Below are positions 26,394-34,921 of a stretch of 42,389 nt of DNA, one piece after another. Source of the stretch: Halostagnicola sp. A56 (lineage in GTDB: Archaea; Halobacteriota; Halobacteria; Halobacteriales; Natrialbaceae); assembly GCF_000691505.1 (NCBI RefSeq), contig NZ_JMIP02000014.1, positions 669,756 to 712,144 of the forward strand, given 5' to 3'. The notes under the pieces were generated by a model. It had not been told where the DNA came from. It did no database searches and saw only the letters and a program-made list of their open reading frames with translations. The translations under genes and the position numbers were made by a program. Positions within the stretch are counted from its first letter, which is position 1, and every line of letters begins with the position of its first letter.

Positions 26394-27113
26394 TCACACC
26401 GCGTCGACGGCCGATACCGAGCGATCGCCGATCAGTGTCTCCTCGAGAACGGTCCGAACGCGCTCGATATCGACGTGTTCGGTCTCGAGAGCGCCGACAG
26501 AGCCGGGATCGAACGGGACCTCGAGCGCCCCGTAGACCCCCTCGAGAACGCTCGCCAGTTCGTCGCGATTCGCGACGACGACGATTCCGGACGCGAGCGC
26601 CGCGTCCTGCGTTACCCGCTGAGCGAGACCGGCGACCTTCCGGCGGTCAGGAGCCTCACTCGAGCCGGTTCGATCACTCGGTGCCGAAACCGAAAGCGAA
26701 TGGGTGCCCGGACAGAACGAGTCCGCGGGCTCGCCGCGGACGGCGCTCACCCCCAGTCGCTCGAGCGCTCGCTCGAGATCCGCGGTCAGGCGTTCGTAGC
26801 GCTCGTCGGTCCCCTGCCGAAAGTCCGCGACGGGCTCGGCGCGGGCGAAGGCGAGCGTCGTCTTCCCGTCGTAGGCGACCGCTCGACCGCCAACGCTACG
26901 CTCGACCGGGGAAAATCCGAACTCGCGCGCGACCGCCCGAGCGTCGTCGTACCCCTCGAGTCCGGCGTCTCGTCGGCCGAAGGCGACCTGTCTGTGGGGT
27001 CGCCAGACTCGGACCGCGGGCGTTCCGGTCGCTGCGATCTCGAGGAGCCGCTGGCTCGCCGCGCGATCGGCGTCGATGGTCTCGGAACGGCCGCGAAGGA
27101 CACGGACGGACAT
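26394..27113 (-). CDS. Lipoate-protein ligase A-like protein
   Basis: This is a 239-residue protein of the biotin/lipoyl ligase (BPL_LplA_LipB) fold, which attaches lipoate, octanoate or a related acid to a lysine of a carrier domain. Visible are WRPHRQVAFGRRDAG (38-51), RSVGGRAVAYDGKTTLAFA (72-90, the ligand loop) and the nucleotide/lysine element RKVAGLAQR (158-166, Lys159). It is shorter than full-length LplA and lacks a clear C-terminal accessory domain, so it may need a partner or act as an octanoyltransferase. It is divergent from the M23-like gene 68 bp away, and 87 bp upstream (same strand) of the large dehydrogenase gene. Confidence 0.88.
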   Translation of the reverse strand: MSVRVLRGRSETIDADRAASQRLLEIAATGTPAVRVWRPHRQVAFGRRDAGLEGYDDARAVAREFGFSPVERSVGGRAVAYDGKTTLAFARAEPVADFRQGTDERYERLTADLERALERLGVSAVRGEPADSFCPGTHSLSVSAPSDRTGSSEAPDRRKVAGLAQRVTQDAALASGIVVVANRDELASVLEGVYGALEVPFDPGSVGALETEHVDIERVRTVLEETLIGDRSVSAVDAV

Positions 27114-27181
27114 TCGTCGTCTCGAGCCCGGCTACGTGCCGACGCGCCTAAACCTTCGTGGCACCCACCTGCGGACGACAG

Positions 27182-28291
27182 ATGGTCGTCACACTCACCG
27201 AGTCGATGCTCGCCCGGTACGAGCGGTTCTCGCTGTACAACTCGCCGTATCCTGCCCACGACGGCGGCTGTGCGATCGACCTCTATCCTGGAACGCTCGA
27301 GGGCGGCCGGACGACCGACGCGCCGAATCCCGTCTCGGGAACGGTTCTCGAGACGAAAGCGGTCAGCGCGCCGTCGAAGCCCTACGCGCCCGAACACGAC
27401 CATCTCATCGTCCTCGAGATCGACGACGAGAACGGGATCGAGGGGTCGAACGAGAGCGCCGGTTGGAATGGAATCGATACCGGGAGCCGAAGCAGTGGAG
27501 CCGACGATCCCGCCAGCGTCGGCAAATCCGACGAACTCCTCGCCAGAATCCTCCACGTCGAACCCGAGGTCGAAGTCGGCGACCGTGTCCACGCCGGCGA
27601 GTCGCTCGGCATGCTCGTTCGATCGGGATTCTTCGCGCCGTGGGTCGACAACCACCTCCACGTCGGGTTTCGCCGATCCGATCAGAACCCGGTCCGTGCG
27701 ACGGGATCGCTCCCGCTCGAGCTCGGCGCGGATGTCGACATCACGCCCCTCGAGTGGGACGGCACCGGAACGGTCGTCGACGTCGGCGACACGTACGCGA
27801 TCCTCGATAGCCCGACGCACCCGAATCCAGGGGCGTCCTTCGCGGGAATTCGCGCCGATGGCGGCGGCGTCCTCGACGGCGGACTCCCCCACTACGACGG
27901 CGGCGGGATTCTCGAACCCGGAGGCGGGGCGCTCGAGAACTCGAGCGCCGAAGCGGATTCGACCCGGCCGGACGGGTTGGTCACCGCCGGCGACGACGGC
28001 AACGACGGCGACGCCAGCGACGGTGGCGACTATGGCGACGCTAGGGGTGTCAACGATGTCGCTCGGCGGACTCACGGAATAGCGAGCGACATCTCGCTGA
28101 ACGGGAACCGCCTGGGAACTGCGAACGGGCGGACGATCACGTGGGACGAACTCGTCGTCACCGTCGACGGTGAGGAGATAACCGGTCTCTCCCTGTTTTT
28201 CGCTCGAGACGCCGACTTCGGCGCCAAACTCGTCTGTCCGGATCGGTCGTTCGCGGTGGGTCAGCGGGTTCAGGTTCGCGTCGAGAGTTGA
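27182..28291 (+). CDS. M23/biotinyl-lipoyl-like beta-barrel protein
   Basis: This 369-residue protein is not one I can name. The first 170 residues look like the peptidase M23 (LytM) barrel: AHDGGCAIDLYPG with His26 and Asp33, NPVSGTVLET, EVEVGDRVHAGESLG (like a biotin/lipoyl hammerhead), and NHLHVGFRR with His158 and His160, placed like the HxH zinc motif. Archaea lack peptidoglycan and there is no signal peptide, so the role must be something else, possibly cytoplasmic or non-enzymatic. Residues about 225-290 form a Gly/Asp-rich linker, and the last 70 residues a small beta domain. The ATG at 27182 follows an AT-rich box (CTAAACC) at about 27149. It is nearly end-to-end with the PAP2 gene (2-bp gap). 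Confidence 0.75.
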   Translation: MVVTLTESMLARYERFSLYNSPYPAHDGGCAIDLYPGTLEGGRTTDAPNPVSGTVLETKAVSAPSKPYAPEHDHLIVLEIDDENGIEGSNESAGWNGIDTGSRSSGADDPASVGKSDELLARILHVEPEVEVGDRVHAGESLGMLVRSGFFAPWVDNHLHVGFRRSDQNPVRATGSLPLELGADVDITPLEWDGTGTVVDVGDTYAILDSPTHPNPGASFAGIRADGGGVLDGGLPHYDGGGILEPGGGALENSSAEADSTRPDGLVTAGDDGNDGDASDGGDYGDARGVNDVARRTHGIASDISLNGNRLGTANGRTITWDELVVTVDGEEITGLSLFFARDADFGAKLVCPDRSFAVGQRVQVRVES

Positions 28292-28293
28292 AC

Positions 28294-29022
28294 CTAACGG
28301 CCCGGATCGTCACGCCCTGGATCGTCACGGCCCAGAGCGAACGCCTGCAACCCGATCAGCGCGCCGATCGAGGCGAGCAGGACGAGAATGGAATCGGTCA
28401 CGGCACCGCTCATCACGACGAAGAAGACGCCACAGCCGACGGCCAGCCCGAACGCGCTCGTCGCGGGCGCGTCCGGTCGTCTGACTGCGAGCGCTCGCAC
28501 GGCGAGGAGGACGCAGAACCCGACCGCGACGCCGGCGACGACGTCGACGAGGTAGTGCACGCCGAGTACGATCCGCGTGAGACAGACGATACCGACGACC
28601 GCCGCCGCACCAACCGCGCGCTGGCGTCGCGTGCCGACCGCGAGGACCGCCGCGAGTCCGACGTAGACGATCGTGGCGTTGACGGCGTGGCCGCTCGGAA
28701 ATCCGTATCCGCCGGCCAGCGCCGTCGCCTCGTAGACCGGTCGAACGATCGAGGGGTACGCGCTCGGATCCGCGAGCGGTGCGTTCGGGCGCGGCAGGCC
28801 AAAGAACACCTTCAGCCCCCGGAACACGCCGACCCCGGCCAGCCACGCGCCCGCGACGGTCGCGATGGCCTCGCGTCTCGGCGCGTCGAACCAGTAGAGT
28901 GCGATGAAGAGGAGCGCCAAAAACCACATGTCGCCCAGTTGCGTGAGCGCGGCAGCGGGGAGCGCTGCCCACGCGGGGAGAAGCTCTTGGATCGACTCCA
29001 GCGCGCCGACGCCTCGAGACAT
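28294..29022 (-). CDS. PAP2-family membrane phosphatase
   Basis: This is a 242-residue membrane protein of the type 2 phosphatidic acid phosphatase family, which removes phosphate from lipid phosphates such as polyprenyl pyrophosphates. The three active-site motifs are present: KVFFGLPRPN, GFPSGHAVN and CLTRIVLGVHYLVDVVAG. About six hydrophobic segments surround them. The C-terminus ends in a repeated GRDDPGRDDPGR encoded by a 15-bp tandem repeat (28302-28331). The lipid substrate is unknown. The ATG at 29022 (MSRGVGALESIQE) precedes the first helix. Confidence 0.93.
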   Translation of the reverse strand: MSRGVGALESIQELLPAWAALPAAALTQLGDMWFLALLFIALYWFDAPRREAIATVAGAWLAGVGVFRGLKVFFGLPRPNAPLADPSAYPSIVRPVYEATALAGGYGFPSGHAVNATIVYVGLAAVLAVGTRRQRAVGAAAVVGIVCLTRIVLGVHYLVDVVAGVAVGFCVLLAVRALAVRRPDAPATSAFGLAVGCGVFFVVMSGAVTDSILVLLASIGALIGLQAFALGRDDPGRDDPGR

Positions 29023-29181
29023 CGGCAGTGACTACGACGGCCGAGGGGAAAAGATAGGGGAGTCGATAGCTTCGCCGGAGAGTCGCTCGAGTGGCCCGTC
29101 CGAGTTCGGACGGGAGAGAGCGCTGCCCGGGGAAATCACGAAAGCGCAGGGATCAAGACCGGCGCTCACCCACGAATTGCT

Positions 29182-29691
29182 ATGAGCGACGAGATATCGG
29201 ATTCGATTGGCATCCCCGCGGGCGCCGAGGACGCCGACCTCGAGGGGTTCTTGCAGGCGTACATCGACGAATCACAGGAGTTTCTCTCATGGCTGGGTAC
29301 GTCGGTTGACGACGTCGGCGCGGGAACGATGACGCTCTCGATCCCCTACGACGAGAAGCTCACCAACGTCCGCCCCGACTCGGGGTCGGGTCGACGCCCT
29401 GATATGCACGGCGGGGTCGCCGCGACGCTCGTCGATACGACGGGCGGACTCGCCCTCCGGACGGAACTCGAGGACCCGTTCGACGCGAGCATCGCGACGA
29501 TCAACCTCAACGTCAACTACCTCCGACCGGCGACGGGCGATCTGAGCGCGACCGCGAACGTGGTCCGGGTCGGCTCGAGCGTCGGGGTAAGCGAGATCAC
29601 CGTCGAGAGCACGACCGAAGACGGCGAGACGAAAGCGGTCGCGACCGGACAGGGATCCTATCGCGTCTTCCGGGGCGTAACCGACCGATAG
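29182..29691 (+). CDS. PaaI-family hotdog thioesterase
   Basis: This 169-residue hotdog-fold protein likely hydrolyses acyl- or aryl-CoA thioesters. DMHGGVAATLVDTTGGLAL carries the family HGG...D/E catalytic element. LNVNYLRPA and the strand VVRVGSSVGVSEITV complete the hotdog sheet. The N-terminal 45 residues are an acidic helix extension. The substrate is not predictable. It stands alone on the plus strand, divergent from the PAP2 gene. Confidence 0.9.
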   Translation: MSDEISDSIGIPAGAEDADLEGFLQAYIDESQEFLSWLGTSVDDVGAGTMTLSIPYDEKLTNVRPDSGSGRRPDMHGGVAATLVDTTGGLALRTELEDPFDASIATINLNVNYLRPATGDLSATANVVRVGSSVGVSEITVESTTEDGETKAVATGQGSYRVFRGVTDR

Positions 29692-29733
29692 ATGGTCCGA
29701 TACCGGCTGGTTTGGCTGGCTACGAGCGTCGGC

Positions 29734-30336
29734 TCAGTCCTCGGATCGGAACGCCTCGAGCGACTGATCCGCTGCATCAGTCCGGTGACTCGTCGCGAGT
29801 CCCGCGAGATGGGGTACTTCGGGGACGATGAGTTTCTCGCAGGCGGTTCGACAGGCGTTCGTGCTCCCGGGGAGGGTGAAAACCGGCGTGTCGACCGCGA
29901 TTCCCGCCGTGGCTCGAGAGGCCATCGCCCGCGTCCCGACCTCGTCCCAGGAGAGCGACCGGAACAGTTCGCCGAAGCCGGGTAACTCGCGTTCGAACAG
30001 CGAGGCGGTCGCCTCGGGGGAGACGTCGTCCGCGGTGACCCCCGTTCCGCCGGTCGTCACCACCACGTCGACGTCCCGTTTCGCGACCAGTCGTCGCACC
30101 GCGGTCCGGATCGCAGCGTAATCGTCCCGGACCAGAACGCGCTCGCGCACCTCGTGGCCGTCGGTCTCGAAACACTCGGCGACCGTATCGCCGCCGGGGT
30201 CCTCGATCGCCGACGGATCGTCGCCGTCGGCCGCGGTCGCTCGAGAGGACGATACCGTCACGATGGCAACGTGCAGCGGGTCGATGATATCGTGTCCGTG
30301 CTCGTCCGTCGTTCGGCGAGTCTCGTCTGTGGGCAT
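29734..30336 (-). CDS. moaB: Molybdenum cofactor biosynthesis protein MoaB
   Basis: This is a 200-residue cytoplasmic protein of the MoaB/MogA family, which adenylylates molybdopterin before molybdate insertion. The ligand-binding signature VVVTTGGTGVTADDVSPEA (91-109) and the second element FTLPGSTNACRTACEKL (153-169) are intact. The N-terminal 20 residues are an acidic, His-containing extension. A TATA-like CTATTATCG on the minus strand near 30360-30368 lies about 28 bp before the ATG at 30336, consistent with a leaderless transcript. No other molybdopterin gene is adjacent. Confidence 0.93.
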   Translation of the reverse strand: MPTDETRRTTDEHGHDIIDPLHVAIVTVSSSRATAADGDDPSAIEDPGGDTVAECFETDGHEVRERVLVRDDYAAIRTAVRRLVAKRDVDVVVTTGGTGVTADDVSPEATASLFERELPGFGELFRSLSWDEVGTRAMASRATAGIAVDTPVFTLPGSTNACRTACEKLIVPEVPHLAGLATSHRTDAADQSLEAFRSED

Positions 30337-30403
30337 GGAGATGTGTCGGTACTCGAGGGCGATAATAGCTCCCCCGTACTGAGACCGCTATCAGCAGGTC
30401 GTC

Positions 30404-30751
30404 CTATTCCTTGTCCCGCCGCCTCTCGGTCTCTGCTGGGCTCACATCGTCCGATTCGCCCAATCGAGCCCCCTCTTGTCCTTCGGAACTCGAGAACGGA
30501 AAATCGTCGGCTCGAGACGGGTGAACGTTGTAGCCACCGCCGGCGTAGGGGTCCGTCGACGGATCGTAGTCGAGTTCGCTCCGCTCGAAGAGGTACATGA
30601 AAAAGCCGAAGATCGGGATCAGCCCGACGAGAAACAGCCAGCGCCGGCGCTCGAGCGCGACCGTCCCGGTATCGTAGTAGACCACTCCCACGAGCCCGGC
30701 GTGAGCACACAGCGCCACGAAGACGAGCGCGATCAGCAGGAGACTGCTCAT
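30404..30751 (-). CDS. Small two-helix membrane protein
   Basis: This is a 115-residue protein of no named function. It has two hydrophobic segments, residues about 3-25 (LLLIALVFVALCAHAGLVGV) and about 38-55 (WLFLVGLIPIFGFFMYLFE), then a 60-residue acidic, disordered cytoplasmic tail (ending SPAETERRRDKE). The double-helix layout resembles PLDc_N-type anchor proteins common in haloarchaea. It lies 67 bp upstream of moaB on the same strand. Confidence 0.75.
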   Translation of the reverse strand: MSSLLLIALVFVALCAHAGLVGVVYYDTGTVALERRRWLFLVGLIPIFGFFMYLFERSELDYDPSTDPYAGGGYNVHPSRADDFPFSSSEGQEGARLGESDDVSPAETERRRDKE

Positions 30752-30826
30752 AGGGGGTGTTCGGGCTACACAGTTGTAAATCGCTCCGTGGCAGTATCGC
30801 GCTCGGGAGGCGACGATCAGCCCGTT

Positions 30827-30857
30827 AGTTCACGTCGAACTCGATCGCCGCTCCCTG
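30827..30857 (-). repeat. Duplicated 3' end of the thiolase gene
   Basis: These 31 bases are identical to 30949-30979, which encode the last residues of the thiolase ([10 protein letters not shown] and its stop). The copy lies 122 bp downstream on the same strand and is not attached to any reading frame. Confidence 0.8.
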
Positions 30858-30946
30858 CCGCGACCACCTTTTCTCTCGGCCGACTCGCTCGCGTCGCTCG
30901 CTCGCAGCCTCGGAAAATCTGGACCAAAAGGTGAACGAACGGGCCG

Positions 30947-32083
30947 TCAGTTCACGTCGAACTCGATCGCCGCTCCCTGTCCGAACCCGACACACAGCGT
31001 CGCAAGTCCGAGACCGCCGCCACGTTTCTGGAGTTCGTGAATCAGGGTGACCGGCAGGCGAGCACCCGAGGCACCGAGCGGGTGGCCGATCGCGATCGCG
31101 CCACCGTTGACGTTGAAGCTCTCGGGGTCGATCCCGAGTTCGTCTCGAGAGTAGAGACTCTGACTGGCGAAGGCCTCGTTGAGTTCGACCAGATCGTAGT
31201 CATCGATATCACGACCGTTTCGCTCGAGCAGGCCGCGCGTCGCCGGCACCGGGCCGATTCCCATGATGGTCGGGTCGACGCCGGCCACGTTGTTCATCCC
31301 GACTTCGGCGAGGATCTCGAGGTCGTGTTCCTCGGCGAAGGCCTCGCTCGTGACCAGTAGCGCGGACGCGCCGTCGGAGATCTGCGAGGCATTGCCGGGG
31401 GTGACGCTGCCGTCGGATTTGAACACCGTCGGCAGTTCGGCGAGTTTCTCGGCGGTCGTCCCCGGCCGGAGGCCCTCGTCTTCGGTGATCGTTCCGTCTT
31501 CCGTCTCGATCGGGACGATCTCGTCTTCGAAGCGACCTTCCTCGGTCGCCTCGACGGCCCGTTGCTGGCTCCGGGCCGCGTACTCGTCTTGGTCCGCCCG
31601 CGAGACGCCGAACTCCTCTGCGACCTTCTCCGCGGTCATCCCCATCTGGAGTTCGCCGACGTTGTACTCGGCGGCCATCCGCGGGTGGACCTCCGTCGTG
31701 CTCTCGCCCATCGGAACGCGGCTCATCGACTCGACACCGCCGGCGATGATCGCGTCGCGGTTGCCCGCCGCGATGGCGTCCGACGCGGAGATGACCGCCT
31801 GCATCGAGGAGGCACACCAGCGGTTGATCGTCGTCGCCGGAACGCCCTCACCCAGATCCGAGAGCAGGGCGATGATCCGCGCGAGGTTGTTGTCCTGCTC
31901 GCCGCGCTGCTGGGCACAGCCCCACATCAGGTCGTCGATATCCTCGCTCGAGAGGCCGCTCTCGGCCAGGATTTCGTCGATTAGCGGAATGGAGAGGTCC
32001 TCGCTTCGCAGGTCGGCGTACACGCCGTCTTCTTTCCCTTGCGGGGTGCGATACGCGGCCGCGATGACTGGCGTCTGTGACAT
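30947..32083 (-). CDS. Thiolase (acetyl-CoA C-acyltransferase/acetyltransferase)
   Basis: This 378-residue thiolase family enzyme either cleaves 3-ketoacyl-CoA in fatty-acid oxidation or condenses two acetyl-CoA. The three catalytic elements are complete: nucleophile Cys90 in [10 protein letters not shown], His334 in [13 protein letters not shown], and Cys364 in [18 protein letters not shown] in the middle is also typical. The usual N-terminus ([12 protein letters not shown]) follows the ATG at 32083, which has a TATA-like TTTTAAGA 28 bp upstream. It is not clustered with hydratase or dehydrogenase genes, so direction in vivo is open. Its 3' end has a stray copy downstream. Confidence 0.95.
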   Translation of the reverse strand: MSQTPVIAAAYRTPQGKEDGVYADLRSEDLSIPLIDEILAESGLSSEDIDDLMWGCAQQRGEQDNNLARIIALLSDLGEGVPATTINRWCASSMQAVISASDAIAAGNRDAIIAGGVESMSRVPMGESTTEVHPRMAAEYNVGELQMGMTAEKVAEEFGVSRADQDEYAARSQQRAVEATEEGRFEDEIVPIETEDGTITEDEGLRPGTTAEKLAELPTVFKSDGSVTPGNASQISDGASALLVTSEAFAEEHDLEILAEVGMNNVAGVDPTIMGIGPVPATRGLLERNGRDIDDYDLVELNEAFASQSLYSRDELGIDPESFNVNGGAIAIGHPLGASGARLPVTLIHELQKRGGGLGLATLCVGFGQGAAIEFDVN

Positions 32084-32106
32084 AGCCTAGGTGACGGCCT
32101 TTATCA

Positions 32107-32114
32107 TCTTAAAA
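32107..32114 (-). promoter_or_regulatory. TATA-like box of the thiolase gene
   Basis: TTTTAAGA on the minus strand is about 28 bp before the ATG at 32083 and supports a leaderless start there. Confidence 0.55.
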
Positions 32115-32240
32115 CACGCAGAACCACACCAAATGCAAGGGGAGTTTATCTCGCGGGTCGTCTCGAGACGCGGTCGATGAATCGATGCTGGAAGCGGGTC
32201 AACGGCGAGCGGCGGACGAGGCGACGCCCTCGAGAACAAT

Positions 32241-32248
32241 CCTTATCT
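32241..32248 (+). promoter_or_regulatory. TATA-like box of the acidic haloarchaeal protein
   Basis: CCTTATCT is centred 27 bp before the ATG at 32272, favouring that start over the later in-frame ATGs. Confidence 0.45.
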
Positions 32249-32271
32249 CCGGGCCTTGGGAATGAAGGGCT

Positions 32272-33036
32272 ATGAACGAGGACGGTTCGCGAATGGGGTC
32301 CGAGGATATGGATTCCGACTCGAGCGAGACAGTTCCCACGGAGCAAAGCGGCGACTCGACGCCCGCCGGGACTGACGAGTCGACCCCCGACGACAACAGT
32401 GCTGAAACGGCAGGTGTCGAGGGTGAGGAGACCGCATCGGACGAACGCACTGGGCCGGACGGTCGCAGTGAGCCACGCGAACGCGACGCGTCAGCCGAGC
32501 AGTCGATGCCGGGCGTTCCGGACCCGGACGAGGGCGACGGGAGTGAGGTGCCGGCGGACGTCCAGAAGTACGCCCGGTTCCAGAAGATGGACGGCGCACA
32601 GTACGACCGGGTCAACGAGTTTCTGCGAGATCGAACGTACATCACGGCCCGCGAGTGGGCCATCGCCCGCCTCTGTTCGGACTTCCGGACCGAAACCGGC
32701 GTCGAGATGACCAAGATCGGTGAGAACCTCCCCGAACTCGTCCCCTTCATGACCGACACCTACACCCCGCAGGCGGTCAATCAGGCCCGGAGTTCCTTCG
32801 AGGACAAGATCCGAACCGCCGGCGCGACCTTCCTCTACGGCGCGATGTGTGACTTCTTCACCGCCGAAGAGCTCGACGACGTGATGTACGAGGCGACCGA
32901 AGTCGCGAAGTTCCTCCTCGAGGTCGAAGGCGTCGACCTCTCGGTCGAGGAGGAACTCGAGGCCGAAGAGCGGATCTCGACGGTGATGCGCGACGTTCGC
33001 GACGCCAGCAAGGAGTTGCGAGAAGACGAGGCGTAG
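32272..33036 (+). CDS. Conserved haloarchaeal protein (DUF5806-like)
   Basis: This is a 254-residue protein of unknown function. The first 90 residues are disordered and very acidic (Ser, Asp, Glu, Thr). The rest is a helical domain with EVPADVQKYARFQKMDGAQY, FLRDRTYITAREWAIARLC, TKIGENLPELVPFM and FFTAEELDDVMYEATEVAKF. I associate this pattern with a family found throughout haloarchaea (probably DUF5806), from memory. No enzymatic motif or membrane segment is visible. The repeated WAIARLC/DFRTETG region might bind nucleic acid, but this is speculation. Confidence 0.85.
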   Translation: MNEDGSRMGSEDMDSDSSETVPTEQSGDSTPAGTDESTPDDNSAETAGVEGEETASDERTGPDGRSEPRERDASAEQSMPGVPDPDEGDGSEVPADVQKYARFQKMDGAQYDRVNEFLRDRTYITAREWAIARLCSDFRTETGVEMTKIGENLPELVPFMTDTYTPQAVNQARSSFEDKIRTAGATFLYGAMCDFFTAEELDDVMYEATEVAKFLLEVEGVDLSVEEELEAEERISTVMRDVRDASKELREDEA

Positions 33037-33072
33037 GCGAATCCGCGGCTTCCGCTCGCGTCGATTGATCGG

Positions 33073-33624
33073 TTACTCCTCGAGTTCATCGACGGACTCG
33101 ACGAACAGCGACGGATCGTCGTGGGAGAACACGACCCAACGGTCTTCGTCCGGCGCTTCTGATTCGTCCGCCTGCTGTGGTTCCGCTTCGGCTTCGGGTT
33201 CGTCCGCTGGGTCGAGGTAGATCGAGAGATTGCCCTCCGCGAGTGCGGTCTGGAGCACCGCGGATGCGTCCGGCAGATCGTAGTACAACGGGACCAGGAC
33301 GGCGTGGTGACTCTCGTCGTCGCGTTCGACCGCGAGAACGAACATCGTCTGGCCGTCGGTCTGGTAGTAGACGTCGACCGCGCTGAAAGCGATGTCGTCC
33401 CGCTCGACGAGGTCCTCGAGGACGGCGTAGCGATTTTGCGCGACTGTCGCTCGGATACCGACGCGGTCGTCGGTTTCGATCGGCGTGACAGCGTCCGGTT
33501 CGACCAGCACCGTCTCCCAGCCTGCGTCCCGAAACTCTCGCTCGACGGCTGTCGCGTCTGCGAGCAACTCGAGCCACGGATCGGACTCGTCCGGCGTCGA
33601 ACCCGATGAGGTTCCGTCAGTCAT
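33073..33624 (-). CDS. Uncharacterised haloarchaeal protein
   Basis: This is a 183-residue soluble protein with no recognised motif. The pattern is an N-terminal helix (WLELLADATAVEREFRDAGW), then an alpha/beta domain (VLVEPDAVTPI, YAVLEDLVERDDIAFSAVDV, MFVLAVERDDESHHAVLVPL) and an acidic C-terminus (RWVVFSHDDPSLFVESV). It looks like a family I remember in many haloarchaea without known function. It is convergent with the gene before it (36-bp gap). Confidence 0.75.
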   Translation of the reverse strand: MTDGTSSGSTPDESDPWLELLADATAVEREFRDAGWETVLVEPDAVTPIETDDRVGIRATVAQNRYAVLEDLVERDDIAFSAVDVYYQTDGQTMFVLAVERDDESHHAVLVPLYYDLPDASAVLQTALAEGNLSIYLDPADEPEAEAEPQQADESEAPDEDRWVVFSHDDPSLFVESVDELEE

Positions 33625-33874
33625 TGCAGCCGCCCCACTCGGAATCGCCGGTGATCCGCCTGCTCGGAGCCACTTCGGACCCGCTCCGCGAATAGTCGAT
33701 CGAGACCAACCCGGTGGACTCGAGGCGATCGTTCATAGCTTGTCCCCAACGGTCTGTCACAAAAGCGTTGCCCCCTCGAGTCGATCGTACGGCCGTACGA
33801 TGGGAACCGGTTCGGTCTGCAGTGAGAGGGTCTCGAACGGGCCCAATCGCCGCCGAACCGGCCCGTGACTGAGG

Positions 33875-33881
33875 GTATAAG
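33875..33881 (+). promoter_or_regulatory. TATA-like box of tspO
   Basis: GTATAAG is about 28 bp before the ATG at 33905, consistent with a leaderless mRNA. Confidence 0.5.
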
Positions 33882-33904
33882 ACGCTCGGATCCGTACAAC
33901 GACT

Positions 33905-34402
33905 ATGGCATACAGCGTCCGGTCCCTGGACCTCGAGCCACGCCCGATAGCCGAACTCGTCGGCTTCGTCCTGCTGGTCAACGCCGTCGGAAGCGCGCCG
34001 GCGCTGATCACCTCGACGAACACGGCCTGGTTTCAGACCCTCGAGAAGCCGTGGTTCTACCCGCCGTCGATCGCGTTTTCGATCGTCTGGACGGCGCTGT
34101 TTACGCTTCTCGGAATCTCGCTGTGGCGCGTCTGGCGGGCCGACGGCCCCGGGCGAGGGCTCGCGATCGGGCTGTTCGCGGTGCAAATGGCGTTCAACGT
34201 CACCTGGACGCCGGCGTTTTTCGCGCTGCAACAGCCGCTGGTCGCACTCGGCGTGGTCGCAGTCCTGTTGGTACTGGTCGTCGCCACCATCGCCGCCGTT
34301 CGGCGGGTCGATCGCACGGCGGCCGCACTGCTCGTCCCGTATCTCGCGTGGGTCGCGTTCGCGACCGCCCTCACGTTCGAGATCTGGCGGTTGAACGCCT
34401 AA
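33905..34402 (+). CDS. TspO/MBR-family membrane protein
   Basis: This is a 165-residue tryptophan-rich sensory protein of the TspO/peripheral benzodiazepine receptor family, with five helices, known to bind porphyrins and related ligands. WFQTLEKPWFYPPSIAFSIVWTALF is the family core (split here at residues 42-66), and QMAFNVTWTPAFF and PYLAWVAFATALTFEIWRLN complete it. In haloarchaea and bacteria TspO has been tied to light, oxygen and tetrapyrrole control; that is family knowledge, not read from here. It is monocistronic. Confidence 0.94.
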   Translation: MAYSVRSLDLEPRPIAELVGFVLLVNAVGSAPALITSTNTAWFQTLEKPWFYPPSIAFSIVWTALFTLLGISLWRVWRADGPGRGLAIGLFAVQMAFNVTWTPAFFALQQPLVALGVVAVLLVLVVATIAAVRRVDRTAAALLVPYLAWVAFATALTFEIWRLNA

Positions 34403-34460
34403 TAGGCCCAGGATGCGTTCCCCTAATCCGTCTCGGATCAGAACTCGTTCGAATCGTGGT

Positions 34461-34811
34461 TTAGGGCGGATCGGTCTCGCACTCGTCTCGATCGGTGATC
34501 GTCGGTGGAGCGATTTCGTCGGCGATCCGTATCTCGACGCGGTCGCCATCTCGAACCGCGATCTGGACGTCTTCGAACGTCACCCTCGCAGTGCCCTGCC
34601 GAACGCTCGCGGTCGTATCGGCGAACAGGTGCTCGAGCGCCTCCGGGTCGACGTGGTCGTAGAGGGGGGTCACCTCGTCGTAGACGCGTTCGGGCAACTT
34701 TTCCAGCAGGCGAACGATCGCGTCAGTCGTGGTTTCGTCCGGCTGGATATCGGTGCGTAGCGTGATCGACTCGTCACTCCGGTGTGAATCCGTTTCCGAT
34801 GAATCTGACAT
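34461..34811 (-). CDS. HalOD1 output-domain protein
   Basis: This is a 116-residue haloarchaeal protein. Residues about 25-100 fit the HalOD1 domain: a helix (TTTDAIVRLLEKL), LYDHVDPEALEHLF, then strands RVTFEDVQIAVRDGDRVEIR. Such domains occur alone or as outputs of haloarchaeal signalling proteins; the partner is unknown. It has no membrane segment. Confidence 0.85.
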   Translation of the reverse strand: MSDSSETDSHRSDESITLRTDIQPDETTTDAIVRLLEKLPERVYDEVTPLYDHVDPEALEHLFADTTASVRQGTARVTFEDVQIAVRDGDRVEIRIADEIAPPTITDRDECETDPP

Positions 34812-34921
34812 TGAGATCTCCTGATCAGACGCCGGCGATAGTCGACTTCGAGTAGCGTCTCTCGACCCTTAAATACAGCCGTTAATATGTTGAAACACTT
34901 TTCCGATGATAACTCAGAGAG

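Noticed and set aside
26316..28082. 588-codon plus-strand frame across the lipoate-ligase and M23-like genes
   Set aside because: Very Arg/Ser-rich, with no fold-like pattern; it spans two better supported genes on opposite strands.
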